A DNA stretch of 54,204 bases, from positions 1 through 54,204 of the forward strand of contig JAEUMT010000003.1 in NCBI GenBank assembly GCA_016791365.1, given 5' to 3'. This DNA comes from Hyphomonadaceae bacterium. Its GTDB lineage: Bacteria > Pseudomonadota > Alphaproteobacteria > Caulobacterales > Aquidulcibacteraceae. Below the pieces are notes generated by a model, which did not search any database, was not told the origin of the DNA, and saw only the letters and a program-made list of their open reading frames with translations. Position 1 is the stretch's first letter. Each line of letters begins with the position of its first letter. Made by a program: the position numbers and the translations under genes. Positions 7,257-15,949 of the stretch are shown one piece after another.

Positions 7257-8181
7257 GGCCGCCGAATGGGTGGTGAAGTTCGATGGCGTCGCGTTCGACG
7301 CCCGCGATGTCCGCGCCTTTCGCCGCTGGCTTGCCAAGTCCGAAGAACACCGCGCCGCGTTCCAGCTCGCAAGCCGCACCTGGCATAAGCTCGACCTGTT
7401 GGCGCGGCTCGAGGCGTTCGATCTGCCCGCCAATGACGATGCGCCCATGATCAGCCGCCGCGCCCTCGCCGCGGGCGCTGGCGTACTGGCAGTCGGGATC
7501 GGCAGTTATGTCGCGCTTTCCGGCAGCGACGCCGAGGCGTTCGAGACCGGTATTGGCGAACGGCGCGAAATCGCATTGGCCGACGGCACGCGCGTGTTGC
7601 TCAACGCAAGCTCGCGCATCGAAGCGCGCATTCGCGAGAACCGCCGCGAAGCCCGCGTGACGGCCGGCGAAGCCCTGTTTGCGATTGCTGAGAGCGGCGC
7701 CGGCGTCTTTTCCATCACCACCCCGTCCGGCGAGATTGAAGCGGCGAGTGGCCAAATCCTGGTGAAGCTCTTGCCCGAAGGCGCGCGCGTAGCGCTGCTG
7801 TCGGATGGCGCCCGCGCGTCGCGGCGCACCTGGCTTGGCGGATCGCCGCCAGTTGCAGCCGGCGCCAGCAGCGAGATCGTGTTTGGAGAAACGGTCGAAG
7901 TGGGCGCCGTTTCCGCCGATCAGCTGGAACGGCGTCTTTCCTGGCGCGATGGCATGCTCGCCTTTGACGACACGCCGCTCTCCGAGGCCGTCGCCGATGT
8001 GACACGTCAGAGCGGCGTGCGCTTTACCTTCGCCGATCCGGCGCTGGCCGATCTTCGGGTGGGCGGACTTGTACGCGCCGATGATCTCGACGCCTTCCTA
8101 ACGCTCCTCAACAACAACCTCGCCGTTCGTTCAGAACGGCGTGACGGTGAGATCGTGCTGAGTTCGACCGCGACCCTTTAG
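7222..8181 (+). CDS. FecR-family anti-sigma factor
   Basis: Inner-membrane anti-sigma/co-activator of 319 residues. The N-terminal cytoplasmic domain (about 8-65, GREAAEWVVKFDGVAFDARDVRAFRRWLAKSEEHRAAF) binds the sigma factor. A single membrane segment follows at about 81-99, then the periplasmic FecR domain (FETGIGERREIALADGTRVLLNASSRIE...) and a C-terminal STN-like DUF4974 region (LSWRDGMLAFDDTPLSEAVADVTRQSGVRFTF) that contacts the receptor. Start 7222 lies inside the sigma gene; ATG 7210 is an alternative. It couples receptor occupancy to sigma release, here presumably sensing imported lasso peptide. Confidence 0.9.
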   Translation: MTSPREKRIGREAAEWVVKFDGVAFDARDVRAFRRWLAKSEEHRAAFQLASRTWHKLDLLARLEAFDLPANDDAPMISRRALAAGAGVLAVGIGSYVALSGSDAEAFETGIGERREIALADGTRVLLNASSRIEARIRENRREARVTAGEALFAIAESGAGVFSITTPSGEIEAASGQILVKLLPEGARVALLSDGARASRRTWLGGSPPVAAGASSEIVFGETVEVGAVSADQLERRLSWRDGMLAFDDTPLSEAVADVTRQSGVRFTFADPALADLRVGGLVRADDLDAFLTLLNNNLAVRSERRDGEIVLSSTATL

Positions 8182-8203
8182 GTCAGCAGAACTGACATTT
8201 TTT
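8182..8203 (+). promoter_or_regulatory. short hairpin plus T-run after fecR
   Basis: GTCAG-CAGAA-CTGAC followed by ATTTTTT lies immediately after the FecR stop. The stem is only 5 bp, so it would be a weak terminator or attenuator separating the sigma/anti-sigma pair from the much more highly needed receptor gene. The receptor has its own strong ribosome-binding site (AAGGGGGAAG). Confidence 0.3.
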
Positions 8204-8285
8204 CTCGGCCGACTGCTAAATCGCGCCTCTTCCAACGTCCCTCCCTTCAAAGCCGCCAACTTGAGAGCGGCCAAGGGGGAAGACC

Positions 8286-11249
8286 ATGGGCAATTCTTCG
8301 GCGCGTACGCGCCGCGACGGCGCGCGCTCGCTGATCGTGATGGCGCTCGCATCTGTTTCAACGCTGGCTATGAATGGATCGGCCTTCGCGCAATCGCCTG
8401 ATCAAACTTCGCGCGCCGCGACCGCCGAGCGCGATTACGACATCCCCGCTCAACCGCTTTCGTCGGCTCTGCTCCGCTTCGCTGAGCAATCTGACCTGCA
8501 AATCCTGTTCTCGCAGGAAGATGTCGCAGGCATGACATCGCGCCCCGCGCGCGGTCGGCTCACGCCGGAAGCGGCGCTCGCGCAACTGCTGCCACAAGGC
8601 GCGCCGCGCATCGAGATCGCTGGCGATCGCGTCGTGCGGACGGACCTCCCCCGCCCCCAGTACGCCGGGAGTGACGAGGAAATCGTGGTGACGGGGACGC
8701 GCATTCGCGGCGCCGCGCCTGCCGGCGCGCACGTGCTGACGCTTGACGCCGACACCATCGAGGAGACGGGCCGTACGACCCTACAGGACGTGCTGCAGAC
8801 ACTGCCTCAGAATTTTCCAGGCAGTCAGAACGAAGCCAGCCAGCTCGGTTCGATCAACGCCGGGCGTAATGTAAGCTTCGGATCAACCGTGGATCTCCGC
8901 GGGTTGGGCGCCGACGCTACGCTCACCTTGCTGAATGGACGTCGCTTGGCGCCCGCCGGTTTCGGAAACTTCGTCGACATCTCCGCCATTCCGCTTGCAG
9001 CGGTCGAACGCGTCGATGTGCTGGCGGATGGCGCGTCCGCCACCTATGGCGCGGATGCCGTGGCGGGCGTCGTCAACATCATTCTGCGCGATGATTTTGA
9101 AGGCGCAGAGACTTCCGTTCGCTACGGCGCAGCGACGCGGGGCGAGCCCAACGAAATCGGCTTCTCCCAGGTGTTTGGCACGACTTGGAGGACCGGCTCG
9201 GCGATGATCGGTTATGAGTACCGCGATCGCAGCGAACTTGCCGCCGACGATCGCTGGTTCTCGGCGACCTCCGACTTGCGGCCGTGGGGCGGCACGAACT
9301 TCTCTTCGCCCTTCACCAATCCTGGCAACATAACGCGCATCGGCGCGACCAACGTCGTGCTGGCTATACCGGAAGGCCAGGATGGCACCTCGCTTAGTGC
9401 GGGCGATTTACTGCCAGGCGTCGTCAACCAACGACCTATGAACGCCGGCAACTCGCTCCTGCCGCAACAAACCAATCACGGCGTCTTCGCCACCTTGCGC
9501 CAGGATATCACGCCAAGTCTGGACGTCTTTGTCGACCTCATAGCCGGGCGCCGTGAATCTGAGTCCGATCGCTGGCAGAACAACGCCACCTTGGTCGTGC
9601 CCGAAACCAACGCCTACCGCGTGCTGAACAATCTCTTCCCAGGTCAAGGCGCCATCCGCATCAACTACAATCTGGGCGACGATCTGGGACCCTCTCACTT
9701 CTCGACGCGCGCCGACACGCTCTCGCTGGCTCTGGGCGCAGGTTACGAGCTTCCGAACGAATGGCGCGTTGAGGCGAGCGCGAGCCTCAGCCGTTACGAA
9801 ACGGCCGCCGATCAACTGAACATCTTCAGCCCGGGCGCCGCGCTCAACGCAGCCTTGGCGAGCAGCGACCTCAACACGGCCTTCAACCCCTTTGGTGACG
9901 GCGCCAATTCACCTGCGGCGGCTTTGGTCGGGCTGACCTTCGATGACCACCTCGAAGGCCTCTCAGAGATGGTCGTCTACGGCGCCAAGCTCGACGGCCC
10001 CTTCATGCGCCTTTGGGGCGGGCAAGCGCGGCTCGCCATCGGCGTCGAACGGCGCGAGGAAACGCTTGAGCTCCATCGCACGCGCGTGGCGTTCACTGGC
10101 ACAACTGTGACGACAAGCGTGCCTGAATCTGCGCGCACGACCGATGCGATCTTCGCGGAAGTCTTTCTTCCGCTCATCGGGCCAGAGCAGAATATCTTCG
10201 CCGTGCAGGGCTTCGACATCTCGATGTCGTTGCGCCGGGAGAGTGCGAGCGACTTTGGTGACGCCACCACGCCAAAGATCGGCGCGACCTGGACCATCAA
10301 CGATGAGCTGGCTCTGCGCGCCTCCTGGGGCGAATCGTTCAAAGCGCCGCAATTCCAATATCTGCGCGGCAATATCGTCGGCACCCTCACCTTCGCGACG
10401 CCGGCGCAAGATCCCTTCGCGACGAACGGCTCAACTGGCGTGCTCATCCTGGGCGGCGCCAACCCAGGACTGCGTCCAGAGAGCGCCGAGAACTGGACCG
10501 CTGGATTTGACTACAGACCTGCCTGGGCTTCCGGTCTTCGCTTCAACGCCACCTACTACGACATCGATTTCGTCGACCGTATCTCGCCACCGGGATCAAT
10601 TCTCTCAGCACTCGTCAATCCGGTCGGATACGAGACGGTTTTCATCCGCAACCCAACGCAAGCTCAGATCGACGCCTATCTCGCAGAAGCAAACACCGTC
10701 GTCGGCGCAGTGCCGGTCGATGGCGTCGAAGTGATCTGGGATGATCGCCAGTCCAACTTGGCTAGTCTCAGAACGCGCGGGGTCGATTTCGGCAGTAGCT
10801 ATTCGTTCGACACGTCCTGGGGCGACTTCAACGTGTTCGCGCAAGCGAGCCTCATGCTTCAATACACCGTCCAAACAGGGCCCGCGAGCACGCCGATCGA
10901 TGCGCTGGATACGCTCTTCTATCCCGTTGACCTGCGTGCACGCGCAGGCGTGTCGTGGAACAATGAGGGCTGGGGCGCAGGCCTGACGGCAATCTATGTC
11001 GACGACTATCGCGACAATATCAGTACACCCGCGCGCGATGTCGATGAATGGCTGACCTGGGATGCGCAAGTCAGTTACGACTGGAGTGGCGAAACCGAAC
11101 GTGCCGGCCCGCAGATCACGCTCAATGTGCAGAACCTCTTCGATGAAGATCCGCCCTTCACCAACAATCCTGTCGGCTACGCCTTTGACGCACAGGCGCA
11201 CTCCCCGCTCGGCCGCTTCGTGTCGCTGGAGCTGCGCCAGAGATGGTGA
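8286..11249 (+). CDS. TonB-dependent receptor with STN signalling domain (lasso-peptide importer)
   Basis: A 987-residue outer-membrane receptor. Order: signal peptide ending near SAFAQS (about 36); STN domain (about 48-120, YDIPAQPLSSALLRFAEQSDLQILF) that touches FecR; the plug starting EEIVVTGTRIRG with ADGASATYGADAVAGVVNIILR; then a 22-strand-type barrel ending FVSLELRQRW. The STN domain marks it as a transducer like FecA, matching the upstream sigma/FecR pair. Its stop overlaps the isopeptidase start, which ties ligand to lasso peptide. In astexin-type clusters the homologous receptor is thought to import the cluster's own peptide. The ligand here is inferred from context. Confidence 0.92.
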   Translation: MGNSSARTRRDGARSLIVMALASVSTLAMNGSAFAQSPDQTSRAATAERDYDIPAQPLSSALLRFAEQSDLQILFSQEDVAGMTSRPARGRLTPEAALAQLLPQGAPRIEIAGDRVVRTDLPRPQYAGSDEEIVVTGTRIRGAAPAGAHVLTLDADTIEETGRTTLQDVLQTLPQNFPGSQNEASQLGSINAGRNVSFGSTVDLRGLGADATLTLLNGRRLAPAGFGNFVDISAIPLAAVERVDVLADGASATYGADAVAGVVNIILRDDFEGAETSVRYGAATRGEPNEIGFSQVFGTTWRTGSAMIGYEYRDRSELAADDRWFSATSDLRPWGGTNFSSPFTNPGNITRIGATNVVLAIPEGQDGTSLSAGDLLPGVVNQRPMNAGNSLLPQQTNHGVFATLRQDITPSLDVFVDLIAGRRESESDRWQNNATLVVPETNAYRVLNNLFPGQGAIRINYNLGDDLGPSHFSTRADTLSLALGAGYELPNEWRVEASASLSRYETAADQLNIFSPGAALNAALASSDLNTAFNPFGDGANSPAAALVGLTFDDHLEGLSEMVVYGAKLDGPFMRLWGGQARLAIGVERREETLELHRTRVAFTGTTVTTSVPESARTTDAIFAEVFLPLIGPEQNIFAVQGFDISMSLRRESASDFGDATTPKIGATWTINDELALRASWGESFKAPQFQYLRGNIVGTLTFATPAQDPFATNGSTGVLILGGANPGLRPESAENWTAGFDYRPAWASGLRFNATYYDIDFVDRISPPGSILSALVNPVGYETVFIRNPTQAQIDAYLAEANTVVGAVPVDGVEVIWDDRQSNLASLRTRGVDFGSSYSFDTSWGDFNVFAQASLMLQYTVQTGPASTPIDALDTLFYPVDLRARAGVSWNNEGWGAGLTAIYVDDYRDNISTPARDVDEWLTWDAQVSYDWSGETERAGPQITLNVQNLFDEDPPFTNNPVGYAFDAQAHSPLGRFVSLELRQRW

Positions 11250-13243
11250 GACGCCAAGCCATCGGCGCCCTCTTTGCTGTGCTGTTCTCAACGATTGCGC
11301 CCGCCGCGGCGCAATCGTCGTCTGGCCCGACAATCGAAGATCTGGCGGCGCTCAGAAACCTTGGCGCCGGCCAAGGCGGATTGGCGCTCTCGCCGGACGG
11401 CGAGTGGCTCGCCGTGTTTCAGTCGCATATGGGTTTCGAACGCAACGAAGTCCGCTACGCCCTTGTCGTGACCGCGGCCCGACCGGGCGCTGCACCGCGC
11501 ATCGTCGCAGACGCCGGCGCAGGACTGCCACATCGAAATCAGGGCAGAGCGAGCGGAAGTCTCGTCGATCGCATTCCTCGCTGGTCGCCCGATAGCCGCG
11601 CCATTGCGTTCATCGCCGAACGCGAGGGGCGCGCGGAATTGTGGATCACCGACCTGACGGGGCGCGCACGCCTCGCTGCTCGACCAGACGGCGACGTCAC
11701 CGATTTCGCTTGGACCTCAGCACACAGCCTCGTCCTCACGACAACAACGTCCCGCGCGCTCGTCGAGGCGCAGCGCGCGTTGGACGCACGCGACGGCTTC
11801 CTCGTCACCGACAGTTTCGAACCCGGGTTTTCTTTGGCGCCTCTGCCCGCCGTCGAGGCGCAACGCCAGTGGCTTCATCTCGACACCCGCAACAGAGCGC
11901 TAACCCCGGCCGATGAATCGCAAGCGGCGCTCCTGCGCACGCCGCGGCGCGGCAACACATGGATTGGGGCCCGAGACGGCGCCTCTCAAGTCTCGCGCCC
12001 GCCTCGCGGTCTTTTCACAACGAGTGACGGCGCCTCGATCCTCTGCGCAGTCGACGCCTGCACCGGTCTCCTCAGAGACGCTGGTGCGTTGACGGACGGC
12101 GATGTGTGGTTCACGCGCGGCGAAGGTCCCTCGGCTGCTGATCTCTCACTCTATGTATGGACGCCAACGACCCAGAGCGTGCGCCGGGTCCGGCTGGCCG
12201 AAGAGCGGCTCTATGGGTGCAACACGCATGGCGCCTTCATTTATTGTCTCCAGGAATTTTCCACGCAGCCCCGCCGCATCGTGTCGATCGACACACGCGA
12301 CGGGGCGTTGGCCGTCATCTACGACCCCAATCCTCAGTGGCGGCGCTTCGCGCTTCCTCGGGTCGAGCGCCTGGCGTTCGAAGATGAGCGTGGCCTCCAA
12401 TCCTACGCGCATCTCGTTTATCCCAGCGACTATGTCGCCGGCCAAAGATACCCCACCATCATCGTGCAGTATCGCTCGCACGGGTTTTTGAATGCAGGCG
12501 TAGGGGGCGAGTATCCCATCTTTCCGGCCGCCGCCCAAGGCTACGCGGTGTTGAGCCTGGAGCGCCCCGAGCCACGCCTGCGAGAACAACAAATCTCGCG
12601 CGCGGAACTGGATCACGAAATGCTGATCGGCGATGAGGAAGAGCGGATGAAGCTCGCATCGCTCGACGGGCTTCTCGCTCTCGCGGTCGATTCCGGCGTC
12701 GTGGATCCCGATCGCGTTGCGATCACTGGCATGAGCGATGGCGCCGAGACTTTGTACTGGGCGCTGCGCGATCGCCACTTCGCCGCGGCCGTCGCCAGTG
12801 GACCGCCGATTGATCCCATCTTCTGGTGGTTGGCGGATGCCAACTTTCGTGCCGAGCTCCGCCAAACCGGCCTCGAAGCGCCTGATCTCGACCGGATGGC
12901 GCCGTGGTGGCGTCACAACGCAACGTTCTACTACGCCGATCGCATCGATACGCCATTGCTCATGAACCTCGCACAGAGTGAGGCGCCGCACGCGATGCCG
13001 CTCTACGTGCAACTCCACGATCGCGGCGCCGCAGTCGAAGCCTATATCTACCCGCAAGCCTTCCATGCCAAGACGCGCCCGAGCCACGTGCTGGCGGCGC
13101 AGAGACGCGCGATGGCCTGGATCGACTTTTGGCTGCGCCAGCCAATGAGTGAGGATGCAAACGACCCGAACCGCGCGGAACGCTGGGAGCTCATGCGCTC
13201 GCGATCTCTTGGGTCTCACCCTGCTCCGCGTGGCGCGCCTTGA
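11243..13243 (+). CDS. lasso-peptide isopeptidase (S9 prolyl-oligopeptidase-like)
   Basis: A 666-residue periplasmic serine hydrolase predicted to cut the macrolactam of a lasso peptide and linearise it. It has a signal peptide ending near APAAAQ, a WD-like beta-propeller N-terminal half (LSPDGEWLAV, PRWSPDSRAIAFI), and an alpha/beta-hydrolase domain with nucleophile S498 in GMSDGAE and histidine H608 in YPQAFHAKTRPSH. AtxE-type enzymes carry an acidic residue 28 before the histidine. Here that position is E580, in LAQSEAPHAM, where most relatives have an ADxE-like stretch. Its ATG overlaps the receptor stop, and its 3' end overlaps the convergent cyclase gene by 53 bp. A general S9 peptidase is the alternative, but context strongly favours isopeptidase. 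Confidence 0.9.
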   Translation: MVRRQAIGALFAVLFSTIAPAAAQSSSGPTIEDLAALRNLGAGQGGLALSPDGEWLAVFQSHMGFERNEVRYALVVTAARPGAAPRIVADAGAGLPHRNQGRASGSLVDRIPRWSPDSRAIAFIAEREGRAELWITDLTGRARLAARPDGDVTDFAWTSAHSLVLTTTTSRALVEAQRALDARDGFLVTDSFEPGFSLAPLPAVEAQRQWLHLDTRNRALTPADESQAALLRTPRRGNTWIGARDGASQVSRPPRGLFTTSDGASILCAVDACTGLLRDAGALTDGDVWFTRGEGPSAADLSLYVWTPTTQSVRRVRLAEERLYGCNTHGAFIYCLQEFSTQPRRIVSIDTRDGALAVIYDPNPQWRRFALPRVERLAFEDERGLQSYAHLVYPSDYVAGQRYPTIIVQYRSHGFLNAGVGGEYPIFPAAAQGYAVLSLERPEPRLREQQISRAELDHEMLIGDEEERMKLASLDGLLALAVDSGVVDPDRVAITGMSDGAETLYWALRDRHFAAAVASGPPIDPIFWWLADANFRAELRQTGLEAPDLDRMAPWWRHNATFYYADRIDTPLLMNLAQSEAPHAMPLYVQLHDRGAAVEAYIYPQAFHAKTRPSHVLAAQRRAMAWIDFWLRQPMSEDANDPNRAERWELMRSRSLGSHPAPRGAP

Positions 13244-15002
13244 TCTGGCGAAGCCAGAGTTCGGCGACCAGCTCATTTGAGAAATCTAAGACAGCCCGCC
13301 GCGGCTTCGCATCAAGGCGCGCGGCGTCGAACAAGCCGCGCTGGACCAATTCGCCGCCCTTCAAGGCATCGATGATGAAGTCACCGTTTGCCGCAGCGAC
13401 CGCTCCGAAGAAGCGCGTAGTGTCGCCCTTGCGTTGCCGCGCGACGGACGACGCCGGCAGATCATCTGCGAACGCCAGGCGCGCCAAGGCGCGATCTCGT
13501 CCGCCGTCGTAGCTTCGGTACGTGGGTATCGAGCAACAGAATTCGACAATGGGCTGCGAGGTGATCACGGGCGCCGGGATGAAGGAGCGACTGAGCAGCG
13601 ACGGGCCATGATAATATTGAAGGTCGCTGATGAGGAGCGCACGCATCGCTTCACCGGGCCCGCGCGCGAGCGCATCCTTGACCCAAGGATCCTCGAGCGC
13701 CGCGTCTGCCGCGCCCATCGCCGCATGGGGCCCGCTCTCCCGAGCCGCATCCATCAAGAGATTGCGTAAATAGGCGCGCGGCGACCGGAGGAGACCGTAT
13801 TGCGCGCCGATGGCCAATCCTGGCCATATCGATCGCCGCGACACGCGCGCTGCATCGAGCGCCAGCGATATGACGGTTGCAGGATTCAGCCGGTCACGAA
13901 CCGCGTCCGCGATCGTGCATGCCGCGCGCGAACGATAGAAGACTTGATCGCCGCCTTGGCCGGAGGTCAGCAAGCTCCCCGCATCTGCAAGGTCATGGAA
14001 GTGCGGATCGGCAAAGCTCAAGGTAGCGATCGAGGGCTTGGCCGAAAGCGGCGCCTCCATCAGTTTGCGATAGTCGATCTCACGAGGCTCATATTCCAGT
14101 TCGACCAGTTTCGCTCCGAACTTCGATGCGACAGCGCGCGCGGCCTGCCGCTCATCGCCCTCTGCGTACCCGCGCGGCCATTCGTTGACGCAAACGATGT
14201 CGCCGCCAGCCTGAGACAATGCCGCCAGTGCAATGCTGGAGTCGAGGCCACCCGAGAGGCGATGCAACGCCGGCCTGTTGAGCAACGCCCACGCACAGCA
14301 GGCGCCAAGAACGTGCGAGCGAAGATCTCTGGCCAGATCCTCCGTCTTAGCGGCAGCGAGTTCGACCCGGCGCGCCGGCGGGCGCCAAAAGAGGCTGGCG
14401 CAGTCGCCTTCGGCGCCGAGCGTGTAACATTCGCCGGCCAGTATCTCTCGCACGCCCCGAAGACCCGTTCGCTCATTGACAATCCGCGGCTGCGCGAGAA
14501 AGAGGCGCACGAACTCTTCGTCTACGCTCCGCAGCGGCGACCATTCGGCGACATCTTCAAAGTCGGTGAATAGGATACGCACGCCGTCGCCCTGCTCCTC
14601 GCGCGCAAAGCAGGGCCGCGCACCCATCGGGTCGCGGATGATCAAAATGCGCTCGCGCGCATTGTCGACGAGGATGGCGAGGTAGCCACCCCAACACGTT
14701 TTTGCGAGGCTGGCGCCTTGGGTTTCAGCCCATGCGCGGCATGTCTGCGGGTCAGGTTCTAAAACGCGCGCATCGTCGCTTCCTTCGCTTGTGAAAAGCG
14801 CGCCAACAACGAGCCCCATACTGTTCGGCAAGACCAGCGGCTCGACATCGCCGCTCGTCTCGGTCGCCAAAAGCAAGAAGCCGCGCGTGCTGACCACTTG
14901 GCGCCAATTGCCACGACCCAGCACGCGCGCGGCGTACGCTTCGGCTGCCTTGCGGCCTTCAAAGTGACCAGGCCGCCACCTAAAGCCTACGAGCCGGTGC
15001 AT
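13191..15002 (-). CDS. lasso cyclase, C protein (asparagine-synthetase-like)
   Basis: ATP-dependent macrolactam synthetase: it adenylates the side chain of ring residue 9 and joins it to Gly1 of the core. The 603-residue protein has an N-terminal glutaminase-like domain lacking the catalytic Cys2 (it begins MHRLVGF), as expected of lasso C proteins that need no glutamine. It also has the PP-loop ATP site SGGLDSS at 250-256. The start lies 3 nt after the B gene stop. The 3' end overlaps the convergent isopeptidase gene. Ordinary AsnB is excluded by the missing Cys2 and the lasso context. Confidence 0.95.
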   Translation of the reverse strand: MHRLVGFRWRPGHFEGRKAAEAYAARVLGRGNWRQVVSTRGFLLLATETSGDVEPLVLPNSMGLVVGALFTSEGSDDARVLEPDPQTCRAWAETQGASLAKTCWGGYLAILVDNARERILIIRDPMGARPCFAREEQGDGVRILFTDFEDVAEWSPLRSVDEEFVRLFLAQPRIVNERTGLRGVREILAGECYTLGAEGDCASLFWRPPARRVELAAAKTEDLARDLRSHVLGACCAWALLNRPALHRLSGGLDSSIALAALSQAGGDIVCVNEWPRGYAEGDERQAARAVASKFGAKLVELEYEPREIDYRKLMEAPLSAKPSIATLSFADPHFHDLADAGSLLTSGQGGDQVFYRSRAACTIADAVRDRLNPATVISLALDAARVSRRSIWPGLAIGAQYGLLRSPRAYLRNLLMDAARESGPHAAMGAADAALEDPWVKDALARGPGEAMRALLISDLQYYHGPSLLSRSFIPAPVITSQPIVEFCCSIPTYRSYDGGRDRALARLAFADDLPASSVARQRKGDTTRFFGAVAAANGDFIIDALKGGELVQRGLFDAARLDAKPRRAVLDFSNELVAELWLRQIKARHAEQGETQEIASA

Positions 15003-15005
15003 GCG

Positions 15006-15626
15006 CTACACACGAAGTATCTCGACGAAGGCAGCGCAGTATTCCGCCTCGTCATTCAGGATGCGCCCTTCGGCCTCAAGCCAGCAATGGGCGGCGAAAG
15101 GCGGATGGCGGACGCCGAACACGATCTCGGGGCGCTCGCCCGTGCGCACAAGGAACGCGGCGAGCGCCAGAGTGTCGAACAGGCACACGTTTCGCCGCGG
15201 ATACCACGGCCGCCATGCGCGAAACTGATTGAGCGCGCGATGAGACGCCATGCTTGCGCCGCCATCCCGGCGCCCCCGAAACCAGCGAAGCGCTAGATCG
15301 AGACGGCGCCTGCGCAGATAGAGCTCTGCCCAAAGACAAGCGGTGAGCACGGCGGCGGGACCACCATTGCGGCCAAGGACCTGTGCGGTCTCCGCTACCA
15401 ATAGACCTTGGCGCATGAGCTTCTGGCGAAGCGGGATCACGAGCGGATCGCTTGGCCCCTCCTCTGCCAGCACATTCAAAAACGCAGCCGCCGGCGAGGC
15501 GACGTAGCGATCGGTCCGAAGGTCGAGCAAGATCGCCGTATCGCCAAGAACCGCATGATGCACTCCCGCCGCCGGACGCACGCGTCCCGGCGGCGCGCCG
15601 TTGGGCGCGCCACCGGCGCCGGTCAC
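15006..15626 (-). CDS. lasso B protein, fused leader-binding (B1/PqqD-like) and cysteine protease (B2)
   Basis: The 206-residue protein removes the leader peptide and hands the core to the cyclase. Residues about 18-85 (VHHAVLGDTAILLDLRTDRYVASPAAAFLNVL) form a PqqD-like recognition domain. Residues about 95-206 form a transglutaminase-like protease with a visible triad: C148 (RRNVCLFDTL), H180 (PFAAHCWLE) and D192 (RILNDE). Proteobacterial lasso B proteins are usually this fused form. The GTG start at 15626 overlaps the A2 stop as GTGA, so B translation is coupled to the precursor. No ABC exporter (D protein) is in the window, as is usual for isopeptidase-type clusters. Confidence 0.94.
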   Translation of the reverse strand: MTGAGGAPNGAPPGRVRPAAGVHHAVLGDTAILLDLRTDRYVASPAAAFLNVLAEEGPSDPLVIPLRQKLMRQGLLVAETAQVLGRNGGPAAVLTACLWAELYLRRRRLDLALRWFRGRRDGGASMASHRALNQFRAWRPWYPRRNVCLFDTLALAAFLVRTGERPEIVFGVRHPPFAAHCWLEAEGRILNDEAEYCAAFVEILRV

Positions 15627-15754
15627 GGCGTATAGAAGTCGCGCGTGCTGATGCCTTCCTTGGCATCTTCCAGCGGCACGCCTTGGGTTTCTTCGGTGAC
15701 GGCGCCCAGATCGACGACATCATCGCGCTCACGCGCTTCATCTTGCTTGCGCAT
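15623..15754 (-). CDS. lasso peptide precursor A2 (43 residues)
   Basis: A gene below usual ORF cut-offs. The leader (residues 1-24) starts MRKQDEARER and ends DDVVDLGAVTEETQ. It matches the proteobacterial lasso leader pattern LGxxSxxTx followed by Gly, with Thr at -2. The predicted core (25-43) is GVPLEDAKEGISTRDFYTP. Gly1 and Glu9 can form a 9-residue ring, leaving a 10-residue tail with bulky R14, F16 and Y17 as possible plugs. Calculated monoisotopic mass of the macrolactam is 2076.02 (MH+ 2077.02). AAGGAA precedes the ATG, and its stop overlaps the B start. Confidence 0.93.
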   Translation of the reverse strand: MRKQDEARERDDVVDLGAVTEETQGVPLEDAKEGISTRDFYTP

Positions 15755-15804
15755 CTGATAGTTCCTTTTCTCAGGTTACGGATTGGACGCTGCGTGATGG
15801 AGAC

Positions 15805-15921
15805 CTAGTCGTCGGTCCAATGATCCTTCATCGTCAACGACTCGTAATGGTCCATCATGAACGAGCCTTGGGTGAGCTCGCTCACTGATCCGAGTTCAAC
15901 GATATCTTGGTCATCACGCAT
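15805..15921 (-). CDS. lasso peptide precursor A1 (38 residues)
   Basis: Leader residues 1-18 are MRDDQDIVELGSVSELTQ, which share the D-x-V-x-LG-x-V-x-E-x-TQ pattern with A2. The predicted core (19-38) is GSFMMDHYESLTMKDHWTDD: Gly1-Glu9 ring, 11-residue tail with K14, H16 and W17 as candidate steric locks. Calculated monoisotopic mass of the macrolactam is 2426.96 (MH+ 2427.97), with three methionines liable to oxidise. GGGAGAGAG precedes the ATG. It lies 50 nt before A2 on the same strand. Cores share almost nothing except Gly1 and Glu9, so the two peptides probably have different targets. Confidence 0.92.
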   Translation of the reverse strand: MRDDQDIVELGSVSELTQGSFMMDHYESLTMKDHWTDD

Positions 15922-15934
15922 CGCTCTCTCCCTC

Positions 15935-15949
15935 GGGTGTCATTCACCC
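15935..15949. promoter_or_regulatory. inverted repeat just upstream of A1
   Basis: GGGTG-TCATT-CACCC, 5-bp arms with a 5-nt centre, lies 14 nt before the A1 start in the gap after the GntR gene. It could be an operator (GntR dimers bind short dyads) or a small hairpin close to the ribosome-binding site. Short enough to be chance. Confidence 0.3.

Noticed and set aside
13800-14573. 257-residue plus-strand open frame inside the cyclase gene
   Set aside because: Antisense shadow caused by high GC content. The minus-strand frame encodes a clear lasso C protein.
13191-15002. Ordinary asparagine synthetase
   Set aside because: The N-terminal catalytic Cys2 is absent, and the gene follows lasso precursors and a B protein directly.
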